DNA from: Enterococcus larvae
GTDB lineage: Bacteria > Bacillota > Bacilli > Lactobacillales > Enterococcaceae
Direction: 5' to 3'
DNA: 64,000 bases
Assembly (NCBI RefSeq): GCF_017830045.1
Contig: NZ_JAEDXU010000001.1
Span: 744,001-808,000 of the forward strand
The notes under the pieces: model-generated
The model's input: the letters and a program-made list of their open reading frames with translations, nothing else
Databases searched by the model: none
Told to the model about the DNA's origin: nothing
Part shown: piece by piece, positions 24,181-33,260 of the stretch
Layout of the letters: each line of letters starts with the position of its first letter
Position numbering within the stretch: the stretch's first letter is position 1
Translations under genes and position numbers: made by a program

Positions 24181-26883
24181 TCATGATTTTCTGATTTTAT
24201 TCTCTAAAAACATTTTAGTCAAATGCGCTACTTCTGTTTCAGGTATGGTAATGCGATATGCCTTCTCGATGGCCATCAGATTCGTACGAGCAACGTCTGT
24301 CTCCAAGCGATTCTTCTTCACGAACTCTGTCAGACCTTCAAAGCTTTTTGTTTCTTCTCCTTTTAAAATGGAGTCGACCAAAAAGGCAAGATGGATCACA
24401 ATTCCTGCATCAACTCCCGGCTCTACAATGATATGCATGTCCGTCTGGATTTGATGAACAGTCTTTTGCAGCATTACAATCAGCTTCTGCAGCGAGTCAA
24501 CTGCTGTTATCGTGTCACTTAAGGATTTAACAATTTTTTCTGTCGGCACTTCGTCACCAGCAATGCGTTTCAGCACATTCAGCTTCTCATCATCAAATAT
24601 ATCATAAGCTGAAAAGAATGGAATATTTTGATACTCTACATCAACAGTTCCTGCAATTGCCTTGATTTCATATTCTTCCATCAAGCTGTCAATGTGCTTC
24701 TTGAACGCTTCCCGTTCTAAAAACTGCATTTGGATGATCTCTACCTTGTCCTCATCGATCACCGGAAGAATTCGCTGGTACAATCTGGCTGCTACACCTT
24801 CTCCGGTAAAGCAAGTCACTACAACTGCTTTTTTGACCTGATTCGGATTCTTCAGGCTGCTGCGGAATTGCTCACGGATGATTCCTTCAAAGGACATCTG
24901 GATATTTTGATAAATATCCTCCAGACTTCTTCCAACACCTGCCATTCTAATTGCTTCCAAAACAATCATTGTACTGGTCATTGAGATAGCTTTCGTGCGA
25001 ATCCCAGTTTCTTCATAAATCATGTTTCCAAAGGAGTTCAATGAGCCCATATCTGTTAATAGCAGCATCCCATTGCTCAAGGTTTCTTGATTATCCATAA
25101 CGTAGCTGCGTAATTTTTCATACATTGTCTGAACTTCCATGGTCAGCGGCATGTTCATTGCTTTCCCAGTAGATATGCCCAACAGTTCCTGTGCTGTTTT
25201 CAACATGCTTGAGGCTGTTGAATCCCCATGCATCAAAACAACTACACCAACATTGTTTACCTCAATCGTTTCCTTATTTCCTACATCTATAGAAAGAAAC
25301 ATGCTGATGAAGCCAATTTCGTCAAAAGGAATCTCAATATCATTTTCCTCTTCAATGATTGCAGACAGATCGATTGCCACCTGAAACTCTTCCTTCATTT
25401 GCTTACGGATATTATTCAAGTTAGGATGGACGATCATATGCCCTTCTCTGACACGATCGATCGTACTTTGCAAATGCAGAGCAAAAGCAAATCGAGCATT
25501 TTCGTTATATTTACGAGACAACCGCTTTTCAGCAATATCATAGAGACGGTTTGTTGATTTCCAAATGCTTTCCGGCAACAGCTCTTTGTGGACTGAGCTT
25601 TGTGTCAGCTCTTCCACATACGTCTGGAAATAAGCGTCCATATCTGTAGAAATCAATTCTTCCAAATCAACATTTTCCAAATCATTTTGGGAAAGCGTCG
25701 ATACTTTTTCCTCGATTTCATTATAGACTTGCATGTCTCTTGCCGGGTCTCTGGACCAGACAACCTCGTTTGTTCCCGGTTCAAAGGTCAGGTAATTATT
25801 TTTTGCATCGACAAAACGATCTAATCGATCAGAGACTTCTTTGATTTTCAGCAGCCCTTTTTGGACTTGTAATGGAAGGTCTTTTTTTCTAATCATCAGT
25901 GAAGCAGAGTTATGCGTCCGATAGTGCAGGAATGATTTCGCACACACTAATTTCAGATCACGCTTCACTTGACCGATATTCCCCTCTGCATCATAAAGCA
26001 TGAATGCCAGCACAGCTTCTCTTTCGATATTGATTCGCTGATTCAGTCGATTCGCTTCCTGTTTGATAAACAACGCAATGATATCATAACGTTCATCAAG
26101 AGAACGTCCTTCCAAATTCGGCAATGTGATTGCCATCGGGATTCGGCGGTTAAAGGTAGTCAAAAAGCTTTCAGAGGACTCTGTCGTTGCGCCAATGATT
26201 TGTACCGAAGCGTTGTAGGTCTTCCCGCTTTCTCCCAAAGGACGATAAATTCCTTTATCGATAAAGGTGAACAGCATCTCTTGACCTTCCGGCGGCAAGC
26301 GATGTATCTCATCAAGGAACAGCACACCGCCGTCTGCTTCTGAGATCAATCCGGGGCTGTCGTTTTCGGCCCCCGTATATGCTCCCTTTTTCACACCAAA
26401 AATATGTCCAAAAAGCAGCTGTGGATTCTGCGCATAGTCTGCACAGTTGAAAGAAACAAAAGGAGCATCCTCCGGCAACGTTTTTGATTCTACCGCAAAA
26501 TGATACATACATTCAGCAAACAGTGACTTCCCTGTCCCTGTTTCCCCAAATATGATTGTATGAAGTCCCCTTGGCGGGTACAGGATCGCAGCCTTCGCCT
26601 GCTGGATGCTGACCTTCAATGAGTCATTCGCTCCTACAAGGTTTTCAAATGAAACCTCGCTTGAATTATCCACATGTATCTGATCCTCGTCTTCTTCAAA
26701 GCGGACAGAATAAATGACTGGTCTGCCCTCTCCTTTGACAATTCTACTTTCTTTTGAAAGTTCACTTAAGTATCTACTTGCATTGCTTCGATCGATCTGC
26801 AGCTTTTCTGCAATATCAGCCGCTGTCATACCGATTTTCTTTTTCTGCAGCAATGCTAAAATTTCTTCTTTTCTGGATTTCAT
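24181..26883 (-). CDS. Sigma-54-dependent PTS activator, LevR/CelR type
   Basis: This 900-residue regulator has an N-terminal winged helix (about 1-60, MTAADIAEKLQIDRSNASRY). An AAA+ ATPase follows (about 80-330) with Walker A GETGTGKS (113-120), the sigma-54 contact loop as GAYTGA (167-172, Tyr in place of the usual Phe) and Walker B GGVLFLDE. A PRD comes next, then EIIA-Man-like (VVVLMHGDSTASSML) and EIIB-like (VVVTCFTGEGVA) modules and a C-terminal PRD. Such proteins activate RpoN promoters when phosphorylation by HPr and PTS signals allow. It lies upstream of celA with its enhancer and promoter in the gap. Confidence 0.93.
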   Translation of the reverse strand: MKSRKEEILALLQKKKIGMTAADIAEKLQIDRSNASRYLSELSKESRIVKGEGRPVIYSVRFEEDEDQIHVDNSSEVSFENLVGANDSLKVSIQQAKAAILYPPRGLHTIIFGETGTGKSLFAECMYHFAVESKTLPEDAPFVSFNCADYAQNPQLLFGHIFGVKKGAYTGAENDSPGLISEADGGVLFLDEIHRLPPEGQEMLFTFIDKGIYRPLGESGKTYNASVQIIGATTESSESFLTTFNRRIPMAITLPNLEGRSLDERYDIIALFIKQEANRLNQRINIEREAVLAFMLYDAEGNIGQVKRDLKLVCAKSFLHYRTHNSASLMIRKKDLPLQVQKGLLKIKEVSDRLDRFVDAKNNYLTFEPGTNEVVWSRDPARDMQVYNEIEEKVSTLSQNDLENVDLEELISTDMDAYFQTYVEELTQSSVHKELLPESIWKSTNRLYDIAEKRLSRKYNENARFAFALHLQSTIDRVREGHMIVHPNLNNIRKQMKEEFQVAIDLSAIIEEENDIEIPFDEIGFISMFLSIDVGNKETIEVNNVGVVVLMHGDSTASSMLKTAQELLGISTGKAMNMPLTMEVQTMYEKLRSYVMDNQETLSNGMLLLTDMGSLNSFGNMIYEETGIRTKAISMTSTMIVLEAIRMAGVGRSLEDIYQNIQMSFEGIIREQFRSSLKNPNQVKKAVVVTCFTGEGVAARLYQRILPVIDEDKVEIIQMQFLEREAFKKHIDSLMEEYEIKAIAGTVDVEYQNIPFFSAYDIFDDEKLNVLKRIAGDEVPTEKIVKSLSDTITAVDSLQKLIVMLQKTVHQIQTDMHIIVEPGVDAGIVIHLAFLVDSILKGEETKSFEGLTEFVKKNRLETDVARTNLMAIEKAYRITIPETEVAHLTKMFLENKIRKS

Positions 26884-26930
26884 GCTTAGCCTCCCTTATG
26901 CCCGATGAATCCAAACACAACAGTCAACAA

Positions 26931-28094
26931 TCATTTCCCTTTTCTCTCTTTTCCACTATTTTTTCTATCTGCCTCTTTCCTCTCTTTATGGAATCCGGCA
27001 TCATAAATAAATAGTTCCTCGGCTGTTTGCCCAGCATCCTTCATCAACCGTTGAAAATCACGTTTCGTTCGGTCATTGATAAATGTTATGACTGCACCTT
27101 CTGCTCCCATTCTTCCCGTACGTCCTGCTCGATGAGCATAGCTTACACTGTCCTGTGGAACATCAACGTTCACAACAAAATCAATAGCTGGAAAATCCAA
27201 GCCTCTGGCTCCCACATCTGTTGTTAAAAGCATTTTTGCTCGTTTCTGAGAAAATTGGCTGATTGCCAGTTTCCGCATCTGCTTGTTCTGATCAGAAGCC
27301 AGACCGACAACTGGTAACGCCTCGTAAGACAATTTCTCTTCTATAGCTCCTAAATCAGCCAGTTGGTTGAAAAATACCATCCCATAAAATGATGGGATAT
27401 GAAGCATTTTCTGCAGAAAATCCTTTCTTTTTCTGAAAGGCACATCTATGTAAAAATGTTGGATTTTACCAGCAGATTGGTCTTCTTTTACAGCATCGAC
27501 AGTCAAAACATCATCAGCCAGTTCATTGACTTCATTTTCGATCGTGTCAGCAGTCGCAGAATAAAACACCAGCTGGTAGTCTACTGGTGCACTTTGCAAA
27601 ATCTGTCTCGTCAGATCCAGTTCACTTTTTTGCAGCAGCAGATCTGCTTCGTCCATAACGATCGTTTTCAATTGGTGGCTCTTGATTTTTTTTGAACGAA
27701 TCAACTCCAGGATTCTTCCCGGTGTTCCAATCAATATTTCCGGCTTCTTCTTAAGCTTCTCGATTTGACGTTTAACATTGGCTCCGCCGATTAAGGTTTG
27801 GGACTTCAGCTCAAGCACCTTGCCCCATTCCTGAGCAACCTGTCCGATTTGCATGGCAAGCTCCTGAGAAGGTGCCAAAATCAGCAACTGACTACCTTCC
27901 TGCTTCTTCACATTCAACAACAACGGCAGCAAATAAGCCAACGTTTTCCCAGTTCCCGTTGGCGAGATCCCTCGTACATTTTTTCCTTCTGACAAAGGTA
28001 AAAAGCTCTGCTCCTGTATAGCTGAAGGTTCATCAAAACCAGAAGTCTGCCATTGCTTCTGCCATCCTTCTGGTAACTGTTTTACAAAATCCAT
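26931..28094 (-). CDS. DEAD-box RNA helicase (YfmL-like)
   Basis: This 387-residue protein is a minimal DEAD-box helicase that unwinds short RNA duplexes using ATP. Motifs in order: the Q-motif region FDEPSAIQEQSF, motif I SPTGTGKT, motif Ia APSQELA, motif II VMDEADLL, motif III YSATAD, motif IV region MVFFNQL, motif V TTDVGARGLD and motif VI HRAGRTGR. There is only a short basic tail, which fits the YfmL-like group linked to ribosome assembly and cold growth, rather than CshA. It is followed after 47 bp by the cel activator gene, probably without functional connection. Confidence 0.9.
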   Translation of the reverse strand: MDFVKQLPEGWQKQWQTSGFDEPSAIQEQSFLPLSEGKNVRGISPTGTGKTLAYLLPLLLNVKKQEGSQLLILAPSQELAMQIGQVAQEWGKVLELKSQTLIGGANVKRQIEKLKKKPEILIGTPGRILELIRSKKIKSHQLKTIVMDEADLLLQKSELDLTRQILQSAPVDYQLVFYSATADTIENEVNELADDVLTVDAVKEDQSAGKIQHFYIDVPFRKRKDFLQKMLHIPSFYGMVFFNQLADLGAIEEKLSYEALPVVGLASDQNKQMRKLAISQFSQKRAKMLLTTDVGARGLDFPAIDFVVNVDVPQDSVSYAHRAGRTGRMGAEGAVITFINDRTKRDFQRLMKDAGQTAEELFIYDAGFHKERKEADRKNSGKERKGK

Positions 28095-28106
28095 ATGTAT
28101 CCTCTT

Positions 28107-28255
28107 TCAAGAGCAAGGTCGTGACACAATTTGCTTCCCGCATTCGTAGACTCTATACTGTATCGAGCCTTACGTAAGCGGTAAAAAGCTGTTTTATGGA
28201 AACGCCGTTCATTTCAACATTAATGTTTCCAATTGATTTATGTCACAACCCTGTC
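28107..28255. repeat. MITE-like intergenic element with GTGACA termini
   Basis: AAGGTCGTGACACAA near 28110 and its imperfect inverse (TTTATGTCACAACCCT near 28250) form terminal inverted repeats about 145 bp apart, with no gene inside. The ends resemble those of the 170-bp elements. The remaining bases to 28455 show no gene; a plus-strand frame here lacks a ribosome site. Confidence 0.45.
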
Positions 28256-28455
28256 ATTTATTGGTTTAAGCTATTATTGACTTCTATGATCAATCAACAA
28301 GTTTTGGCTTCAAATCCTCTTTCGAACTGTTTGTCGTTTTACTCTAACTACGCTAAAATTGCGCTGACAGTTTCTGACAGTTTTTTCCGCCTGATAAGTC
28401 CTGAAATGCTCCCCGATTTTCTCATAATATTAAGTGCAAAATGCCTACTTCTATT

Positions 28456-29457
28456 TTACTTTTTATCTGCGTCAAATACAATACCTGCACTGGCTCTTAA
28501 ATCAGTTAATACCTGATTGACATTGCGAGCAAGCTCCACCCATTCTTCGTAAGCGACTCCCCAGTTTTTATCTTCCGGATTCTCAATTACATGTGCAAAG
28601 TCTGCTACTTCTTCTACCATTGGATTTTCTTCTGTCGTTAATGCAATAACTTCCGTTCTCTGTTGATTTCGATCATGGAATTCCGCTTGGGAAATCGCAT
28701 TGATACCATCTAGCAACAGCGTACCGTTGTCAAAATAAATTTCAGAAGATAAGGCAGAATCACCGATTTTCCCAGCATGGATCGTCACATCAAAATGATC
28801 ATAGCGTAAAATCGCAGTGCCCAATCCATCCACGCCTGTTTGGATTTTACGAGCAAAGTAGTGACTTTCCTGCGGCATACCGAACCACGCAACTGCTGCG
28901 TATACCAGATACACACCTAAGTCCATCAATGCACCACCAGAAAAATGAGGAGAGAAAATGTTCGGCTCCTGTCCATCCAATACCTGATCATAACGTGAAG
29001 AATATTTCATATAAGTAAAATTCGCACCAATGATTTCATTTTTCAACGGCAATAGATCACCGATTTTTTTGAAGCTTTTTTCGTGAATATTACGGGCCGC
29101 TTCAAAGAAGAGAACCTTTTTCTCGTTTGCAAGTGTAATGATCTCATCCATTTCTGCCGGCGTTGAAAATGCCGGTTTCTCTACAATCACGTTTTTCCCA
29201 GCCAAGATTGCCTGCTTAGCCTGTTCAAAGTGCAACGAATTTGGTGAAGCAATATACACCGTACTCATATGATCGATCCCAAAAAATGTTTTCAGATCGA
29301 TTGCATATTCTACATCACCATATTTTTCACCAAATTTTTGAGCTGTTTCCAACTTTCTGGAATAAACAGCTGCCAAATCATATTTTCCTGTCTCCAATGC
29401 TGCCTGTACAAACTGATCACTGATCCAATTTGTTCCAATCACGCCTAAATGAATCAT
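28456..29457 (-). CDS. Gfo/Idh/MocA family NAD(P)-dependent oxidoreductase
   Basis: This 333-residue protein has an N-terminal Rossmann domain beginning MIHLGVIGTNWISDQFVQAAL (GxGxxG variant GTNWIS), the AAVYSRKLETAQKFGEKY strand-helix pair, and the catalytic EKPAF motif (Glu-Lys-Pro, near residue 91). The C-terminal alpha/beta domain (about 120-333) carries the substrate-binding sheet. GGALMDLGVYLVYAAVAWFG contains the conserved Asp/Tyr-type region. Family members oxidise or reduce sugars and inositols, and the substrate here is unknown. ATG 29457 with AAGGTGAGG upstream is chosen over an ATG seven codons earlier. Confidence 0.88.
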   Translation of the reverse strand: MIHLGVIGTNWISDQFVQAALETGKYDLAAVYSRKLETAQKFGEKYGDVEYAIDLKTFFGIDHMSTVYIASPNSLHFEQAKQAILAGKNVIVEKPAFSTPAEMDEIITLANEKKVLFFEAARNIHEKSFKKIGDLLPLKNEIIGANFTYMKYSSRYDQVLDGQEPNIFSPHFSGGALMDLGVYLVYAAVAWFGMPQESHYFARKIQTGVDGLGTAILRYDHFDVTIHAGKIGDSALSSEIYFDNGTLLLDGINAISQAEFHDRNQQRTEVIALTTEENPMVEEVADFAHVIENPEDKNWGVAYEEWVELARNVNQVLTDLRASAGIVFDADKK

Positions 29458-29625
29458 TTTATCCTCACCTTTCTTCATCTCTCTATTTGCAACATAGCCT
29501 TACGGCTGTATATGTTCAATCTCAAAAACTTCTTTTACTGAAAGAAATTTTGAGAGTATTGAAGCCTGGATCATGGTATTCGCTAGATTATATCAGCGGA
29601 TTCTTTCTATAAGATAGTGCCTTCC

Positions 29626-30357
29626 TTAGTCAGGCTGAACGAATCTCTGATTCAAATCAAAAGGTGTTTCTGATAAAACCTGAATGGATTCTGGTTTCAC
29701 ACGACAGTTATAGGTAAGAACCTTCAGTCCTAATTGCTGCCCTTCTTCGACTGCCTGTACCAATTCCGGCTGCATCTCCCGGTTAAGTGTTGTTCGAATC
29801 ACTTTTTCGAACTGAGCAATAAACAGAACATAGCACTGATATCCATCTTCTAATGCCTCTGTCAGCTCTTTTACATGCTTCAGGCCTCTGAGCGTCGGTG
29901 CATCTGGAAAAGCACCAATCCCTTGATTTTCCAAGGTCATTCCTTTCACTTCAACAAAAGCTTTTTGACCTGTATCCGTCTCAATGAATATATCAAACTT
30001 TGAATGACCATAGCGCTGTTCACGCTTTAAAAAGCTGATTTCTCCATTTAAATCCGGCAATACGATCTTTCCTTCGAGCAATCCTTGAGCAGCCAAGGCA
30101 TTGGGAATCTGGCTGTCTATATTAAACCACTGCTCACCTTTTTTTACAGCAACTAAATCATACGCTGTTTTTCTTTTAGAAGAAGGCTGATGGCTCAGGG
30201 CTACTTGTGCCCCCTGTAAAAAAACTTCTCTTCCTCTGCCTGTATTCTTCACGTGAACGGTTACCTGTTCACCTGTTTCTACCAGCTCGCATTCAGCGAT
30301 AAAACGATTTGGCCGGTTCAAAAATCGCGCCAAATGAACATCCGGATATACAATCAT
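29626..30357 (-). CDS. sfsA: Sugar fermentation stimulation protein SfsA
   Basis: This 243-residue protein is the expected length for SfsA. It starts LARFLNRPNRFIAECEL with an OB-fold-like N-terminal domain (about 1-80, VHVKNTGRGREVF). The C-terminal nuclease-like domain (about 90-240) has EVKGMTLENQGIGAFPDAPTLRG, including the conserved Glu-Val-Lys and Asp-Ala-Pro-Thr motifs. SfsA proteins are annotated as nucleic-acid-binding or nuclease proteins; the original E. coli phenotype was maltose use. It stands alone, with the 170-bp repeat 135 bp upstream. Confidence 0.9.
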   Translation of the reverse strand: MIVYPDVHLARFLNRPNRFIAECELVETGEQVTVHVKNTGRGREVFLQGAQVALSHQPSSKRKTAYDLVAVKKGEQWFNIDSQIPNALAAQGLLEGKIVLPDLNGEISFLKREQRYGHSKFDIFIETDTGQKAFVEVKGMTLENQGIGAFPDAPTLRGLKHVKELTEALEDGYQCYVLFIAQFEKVIRTTLNREMQPELVQAVEEGQQLGLKVLTYNCRVKPESIQVLSETPFDLNQRFVQPD

Positions 30358-30492
30358 AAGAACACCCTTTCCTCATCACAATACCACATTTTACGGCTTT
30401 TAGACAACTAAGTTGTAACACTCAAAAAAAGAAATGGCAGCTTCTGCTTTGAAAGCGAGAAATGTTTCAGAAACGGCGTATTATGGAAAAAC

Positions 30493-30662
30493 GAGAGTGG
30501 GACAATGATCTGTTGCCACTCTTTTCCATACCCTAAATCCGAATAAACGGCGAGTCAGAAGTAGCTCCTACGACAATAAGCCGGAATTCAACAAAAATTT
30601 GTGAAACAATTTTCGTGAATTCCGGCTTATTGCTTGTAGCTAAACACTTCTGTCTCAGCCTC
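30493..30662 (+). repeat. 170-bp intergenic repeat, copy 1
   Basis: This element matches the reverse complement of 47350-47519 at 169 of 170 positions (only 30507 differs). Its ends, GAGAGTGGGACAA and the inverse of GAGGCTGAGACAG, are imperfect terminal inverted repeats. The core contains a perfect 17-bp palindrome arm (CAATAAGCCGGAATTCA / TGAATTCCGGCTTATTG) around an A/T-rich loop. There is no coding potential. It is MITE-like and lies 16 bp past the 3' end of the HTH regulator gene. Confidence 0.9.
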
Positions 30663-30677
30663 TTTTTTAGTCATTCC

Positions 30678-31142
30678 TTATTCTGATGGTTCAGATTGTG
30701 TATAATACTTAACGATTGGAAAGTAGAAGCACAGTACCAAGACCCAAACGACAGAAAATGCCTGTGTATTCAATGAATGCAAGTACAGACTGCCTGCTGT
30801 TAGAAAAATTGGTGCCAGAATATACTTTAATACCGGAGTGCTGAATCTCGGCTTGATCCATGTGATCAAAAAGCGTATGGGTAAAAATAGAACACCAAAC
30901 AGTATGGTCATCAAAATATCCGTCTTAGTTATTTTCATTTTATTTCCCCTCTTTCTCGGCTGTTCCAGAAGATTTTCCTGAAGCAGCTCTTCTAATAATT
31001 TTAGTGAGATAAGATCAGGTCTGCTTTTTCCAAGCTCCCACTTGGAAATCGTTTGTCGAGTAACAAATACCTTATCTGCAACCTCCTGTTGAGTCAATCC
31101 CAACTCATTTCTTTTGTTCTTTAATTTCTTTCCTAAATCCAT
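30678..31142 (-). CDS. XRE-type HTH regulator with membrane domain
   Basis: This 154-residue protein joins an N-terminal Cro/CI helix-turn-helix (about 1-60, LGLTQQEVADKVFVTRQTISKWE) to a C-terminal domain with three hydrophobic helices (about 76-95, 103-121 and 126-145). The HTH would thus be tethered to the membrane, a layout found in several Firmicutes regulators that sense membrane or wall conditions. AGGAGG lies upstream of the ATG. It is divergent from the DUF4828 gene across 240 bp, a candidate target. Ligand and regulon are unknown. Confidence 0.8.
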   Translation of the reverse strand: MDLGKKLKNKRNELGLTQQEVADKVFVTRQTISKWELGKSRPDLISLKLLEELLQENLLEQPRKRGNKMKITKTDILMTILFGVLFLPIRFLITWIKPRFSTPVLKYILAPIFLTAGSLYLHSLNTQAFSVVWVLVLCFYFPIVKYYTQSEPSE

Positions 31143-31380
31143 TTTTCCCTTTACCTCCTGCTTTGACTTTACCTTCCACCCATCAGAAATACACGCAACG
31201 GTCGTTGTTGCGTAGGCAATTTTGATTATTTTCGAGATTTTTTATCGTTTTTCTATTTTTCATGTGCAAAAATGCTTGTCCTATTTTTATATTCTTAAAT
31301 TTTGTTAATGATGCTATCTTCACTTCATCAACTTTTCTTAATCCATGCTATCATAAAAAGAAAAGCCGGAGGTTGAAAAT

Positions 31381-31782
31381 TTGAAAAAGCATTGGTCATT
31401 TTTACTTGGGGCTTCTGTCGTCACTGGGATTGCCAGTTCATTACTTTTTAAGCACGGTAAGAAGAAGTTGGATGAGAATCGGTCGACGGCTGATTTGATA
31501 AAGGTATACCAAGGACAGTGGTGGTTTGTTGATAAGAAAAAGGCGACACAGCATCAGCTGGTGATCGACGATAAGTTGAAAATCAGTATGGATGGAAAAG
31601 AGTTGGATTTTGCGCTGATCGAGTGGAATATGAAGCGTCTGACGATTCAGGATTCTTTTGGCTTCCATTTGATTATTGAGACAAAATCTGACAATCCTGC
31701 TACGTTATATGACGAAGCAGATGACAGCACCTATCTTTTAGAGGCTGTAGTACCAGTTGACAAATTGATGGAAAACGATTGA
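31381..31782 (+). CDS. DUF4828 family protein
   Basis: This 133-residue protein has an N-terminal hydrophobic segment (about 6-21, FLLGASVVTGIASSLLF) followed by a basic stretch, so it is probably membrane-anchored or a processed short anchor protein. The remaining beta-rich domain (about 40-130) contains YQGQWWFVDKKKATQHQLVI and DSTYLLEAVVPVDKL, matching DUF4828 of lactic bacteria. Function unknown. The start is TTG 31381, 8 nt after GGAGG. It converges on the histidine operon at a shared terminator. Confidence 0.7.
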   Translation: MKKHWSFLLGASVVTGIASSLLFKHGKKKLDENRSTADLIKVYQGQWWFVDKKKATQHQLVIDDKLKISMDGKELDFALIEWNMKRLTIQDSFGFHLIIETKSDNPATLYDEADDSTYLLEAVVPVDKLMEND

Positions 31783-31836
31783 TCTGACTTTGTTGTTTAT
31801 AAAACAGGAAAAACAGCAAATGAGATTCGTTTGAAT

Positions 31837-31876
31837 AAAAAAAGACAGGCACCTGTTTCAGGTGCTTGTCTTTTTT
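31837..31876. terminator. Bidirectional terminator
   Basis: AAAAAAGACAGGCACCTG and CAGGTGCTTGTCTTTTTT form a long stem with a very small loop and A/T runs on both sides. It ends both the DUF4828 gene and the histidine operon. Confidence 0.9.
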
Positions 31877-32186
31877 ATAGCTCGTCAATCTCTTTTCTGT
31901 CTCTTGTCAGGCTTAATTTTCCTTGCCGTTTCCCAAGCTCTTTCTCAATATCAGACAAGGGAATATTCTTTTCTGCAAGTAAGACCAGCATATGATATAC
32001 GAGATCTGCTGTTTCATAAACCAGCTCTTTTTGATCATTTTTGGCTGCAATGATGACCTCTGTGGTCTCCTCACCGACCTTTTTCAAGATTTTATCCAGC
32101 CCCTTATCAAATAGATAGTTAGTATAAGAGCCTTCTTTCGGTTGTTCTTTTCTTTCAACGATTTCATTATATAGTGATTCAAGCAT
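31875..32186 (-). CDS. hisE: Phosphoribosyl-ATP pyrophosphatase
   Basis: This 103-residue helical MazG-like enzyme hydrolyses phosphoribosyl-ATP to phosphoribosyl-AMP, the second step of histidine synthesis. [15 protein letters not shown] and [16 protein letters not shown] carry the metal-binding Glu and Asp residues. ATG 32186 overlaps hisI by 8 bp and follows GAGGGACAG. A longer in-frame start at 32291 lies wholly within hisI and is rejected. It is the last gene of the operon, ending at a bidirectional terminator. Confidence 0.92.
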   Translation of the reverse strand: MLESLYNEIVERKEQPKEGSYTNYLFDKGLDKILKKVGEETTEVIIAAKNDQKELVYETADLVYHMLVLLAEKNIPLSDIEKELGKRQGKLSLTRDRKEIDEL

Positions 32187-32505
32187 CTTCCTGTCCCTCC
32201 TCAAAAATGAGATTGAAAAAACAACTATGGGCACCTGTATGACAGGCCGGTCCTGTTTGGTCGACACGGATAAGTAATGTGTCTTGGTCACAGTCTGTAG
32301 TGATTTTCTTTACCTTTTGAGTATGCCCGCTTGTCTCGCCCTTATTCCATAATGACTCACGAGAGCGGGAATAGAACCAAGTCGTCTTTGTTTCAAGTGT
32401 TTTATTGAAGCTTTCTTCGTTCATATAGGCCAGCATCAGTACTTCATCTGTCTGATCTTCGATGATGATAGCCGGAACTAAGCCCTTCGAAAAATCTGGT
32501 TTCAT
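32179..32505 (-). CDS. hisI: Phosphoribosyl-AMP cyclohydrolase
   Basis: This 108-residue enzyme opens the adenine ring of phosphoribosyl-AMP, the third histidine step. The family motifs [27 protein letters not shown] and the metal ligands DCDQDTLL and CHTGAHSCF are all present. HisI and HisE are separate proteins here, not fused as in enterobacteria. It overlaps hisF by 4 bp and hisE by 8 bp, consistent with tight translational coupling. Confidence 0.94.
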   Translation of the reverse strand: MKPDFSKGLVPAIIIEDQTDEVLMLAYMNEESFNKTLETKTTWFYSRSRESLWNKGETSGHTQKVKKITTDCDQDTLLIRVDQTGPACHTGAHSCFFNLIFEEGQEDA

Positions 32506-33260
32506 CTGCGTACCGTCACTCCTTCGTCTTGCAAGAACTCCTTCAGCTCAGGAATTCCTACCTCTCCATAATGGAAAATACTCGCAGCAAGCGCTGCTGT
32601 AACTGCTGTTTCTTCAAAGACCTCGAGGATATCTTCTTTTTTCCCACAGCCGCCGGAAGCAATTACTGGTACAGTAACTGCTTCACAAACCGCTTGATTC
32701 AAGGCTAAATCATACCCTTGCTTTGTTCCATCCGCATCCATACTTGTCAGCAGGATTTCTCCTGCGCCCAGTGAAACTGCCTTCTTGACCCAGTCAATAA
32801 CATCCAAACCCGTATCTTCTCTACCGCCCTTTACAAACACGTGCCAACTGTCATCAGCGATTCTTTTAGCATCAACCGCAACAACAATGCATTGAGAACC
32901 GAATTTTTCCGCCCCTTGACGGATTAGCTCAGGATTCTGAATGGCCGCTGAATTCAGGGATATTTTATCAGCACCTGCTTGAAGCATTTTTTTCATATCT
33001 GCTACTGAACGAATACCTCCGCCGACCGTCAATGGAATAAACACCTCAGCCGCTGTCCGTTCAATAACCTCAACCATCGTCTCACGTTCATCACTGGTTG
33101 CCGTGATATCCAGAAAAACCAGCTCATCGGCACCTTGCTCATTGTACGCTCGCGCGATTTCTACAGGGTCCCCGATACTTTGCAGATTGACAAAATTAAC
33201 TCCTTTTACCACCTGACCATCTGTCACATCCAGACAAGGAATGATTCTTTTTGTCAGCAT
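32502..33260 (-). CDS. hisF: Imidazole glycerol phosphate synthase, cyclase subunit
   Basis: This 252-residue (beta/alpha)8 barrel begins [20 protein letters not shown], with catalytic Asp11 in CLDV. The second catalytic Asp is in VVAVDAKRI, and phosphate-binding loops are TVGGGIRS and IASGGCG. It joins ammonia delivered by HisH to PRFAR, yielding imidazole glycerol phosphate and AICAR. It overlaps hisA by 7 bp and hisI by 4 bp. Confidence 0.96.
   Translation of the reverse strand: MLTKRIIPCLDVTDGQVVKGVNFVNLQSIGDPVEIARAYNEQGADELVFLDITATSDERETMVEVIERTAAEVFIPLTVGGGIRSVADMKKMLQAGADKISLNSAAIQNPELIRQGAEKFGSQCIVVAVDAKRIADDSWHVFVKGGREDTGLDVIDWVKKAVSLGAGEILLTSMDADGTKQGYDLALNQAVCEAVTVPVIASGGCGKKEDILEVFEETAVTAALAASIFHYGEVGIPELKEFLQDEGVTVRR

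Noticed and set aside
25228-25557. Frames opposite the cel activator gene
   Set aside because: Antisense shadows of a confidently assigned 900-residue protein.
28196-28516. Plus-strand frame of 106 codons between the helicase and oxidoreductase genes
   Set aside because: No ribosome binding site, it overlaps the 3' end of the oxidoreductase gene, and it runs through a repeat element; its composition is that of a chance frame.
32187-32291. N-terminal extension of hisE to 138 residues
   Set aside because: The extra residues lie entirely within hisI and have no family match; ATG 32186 has a ribosome site.
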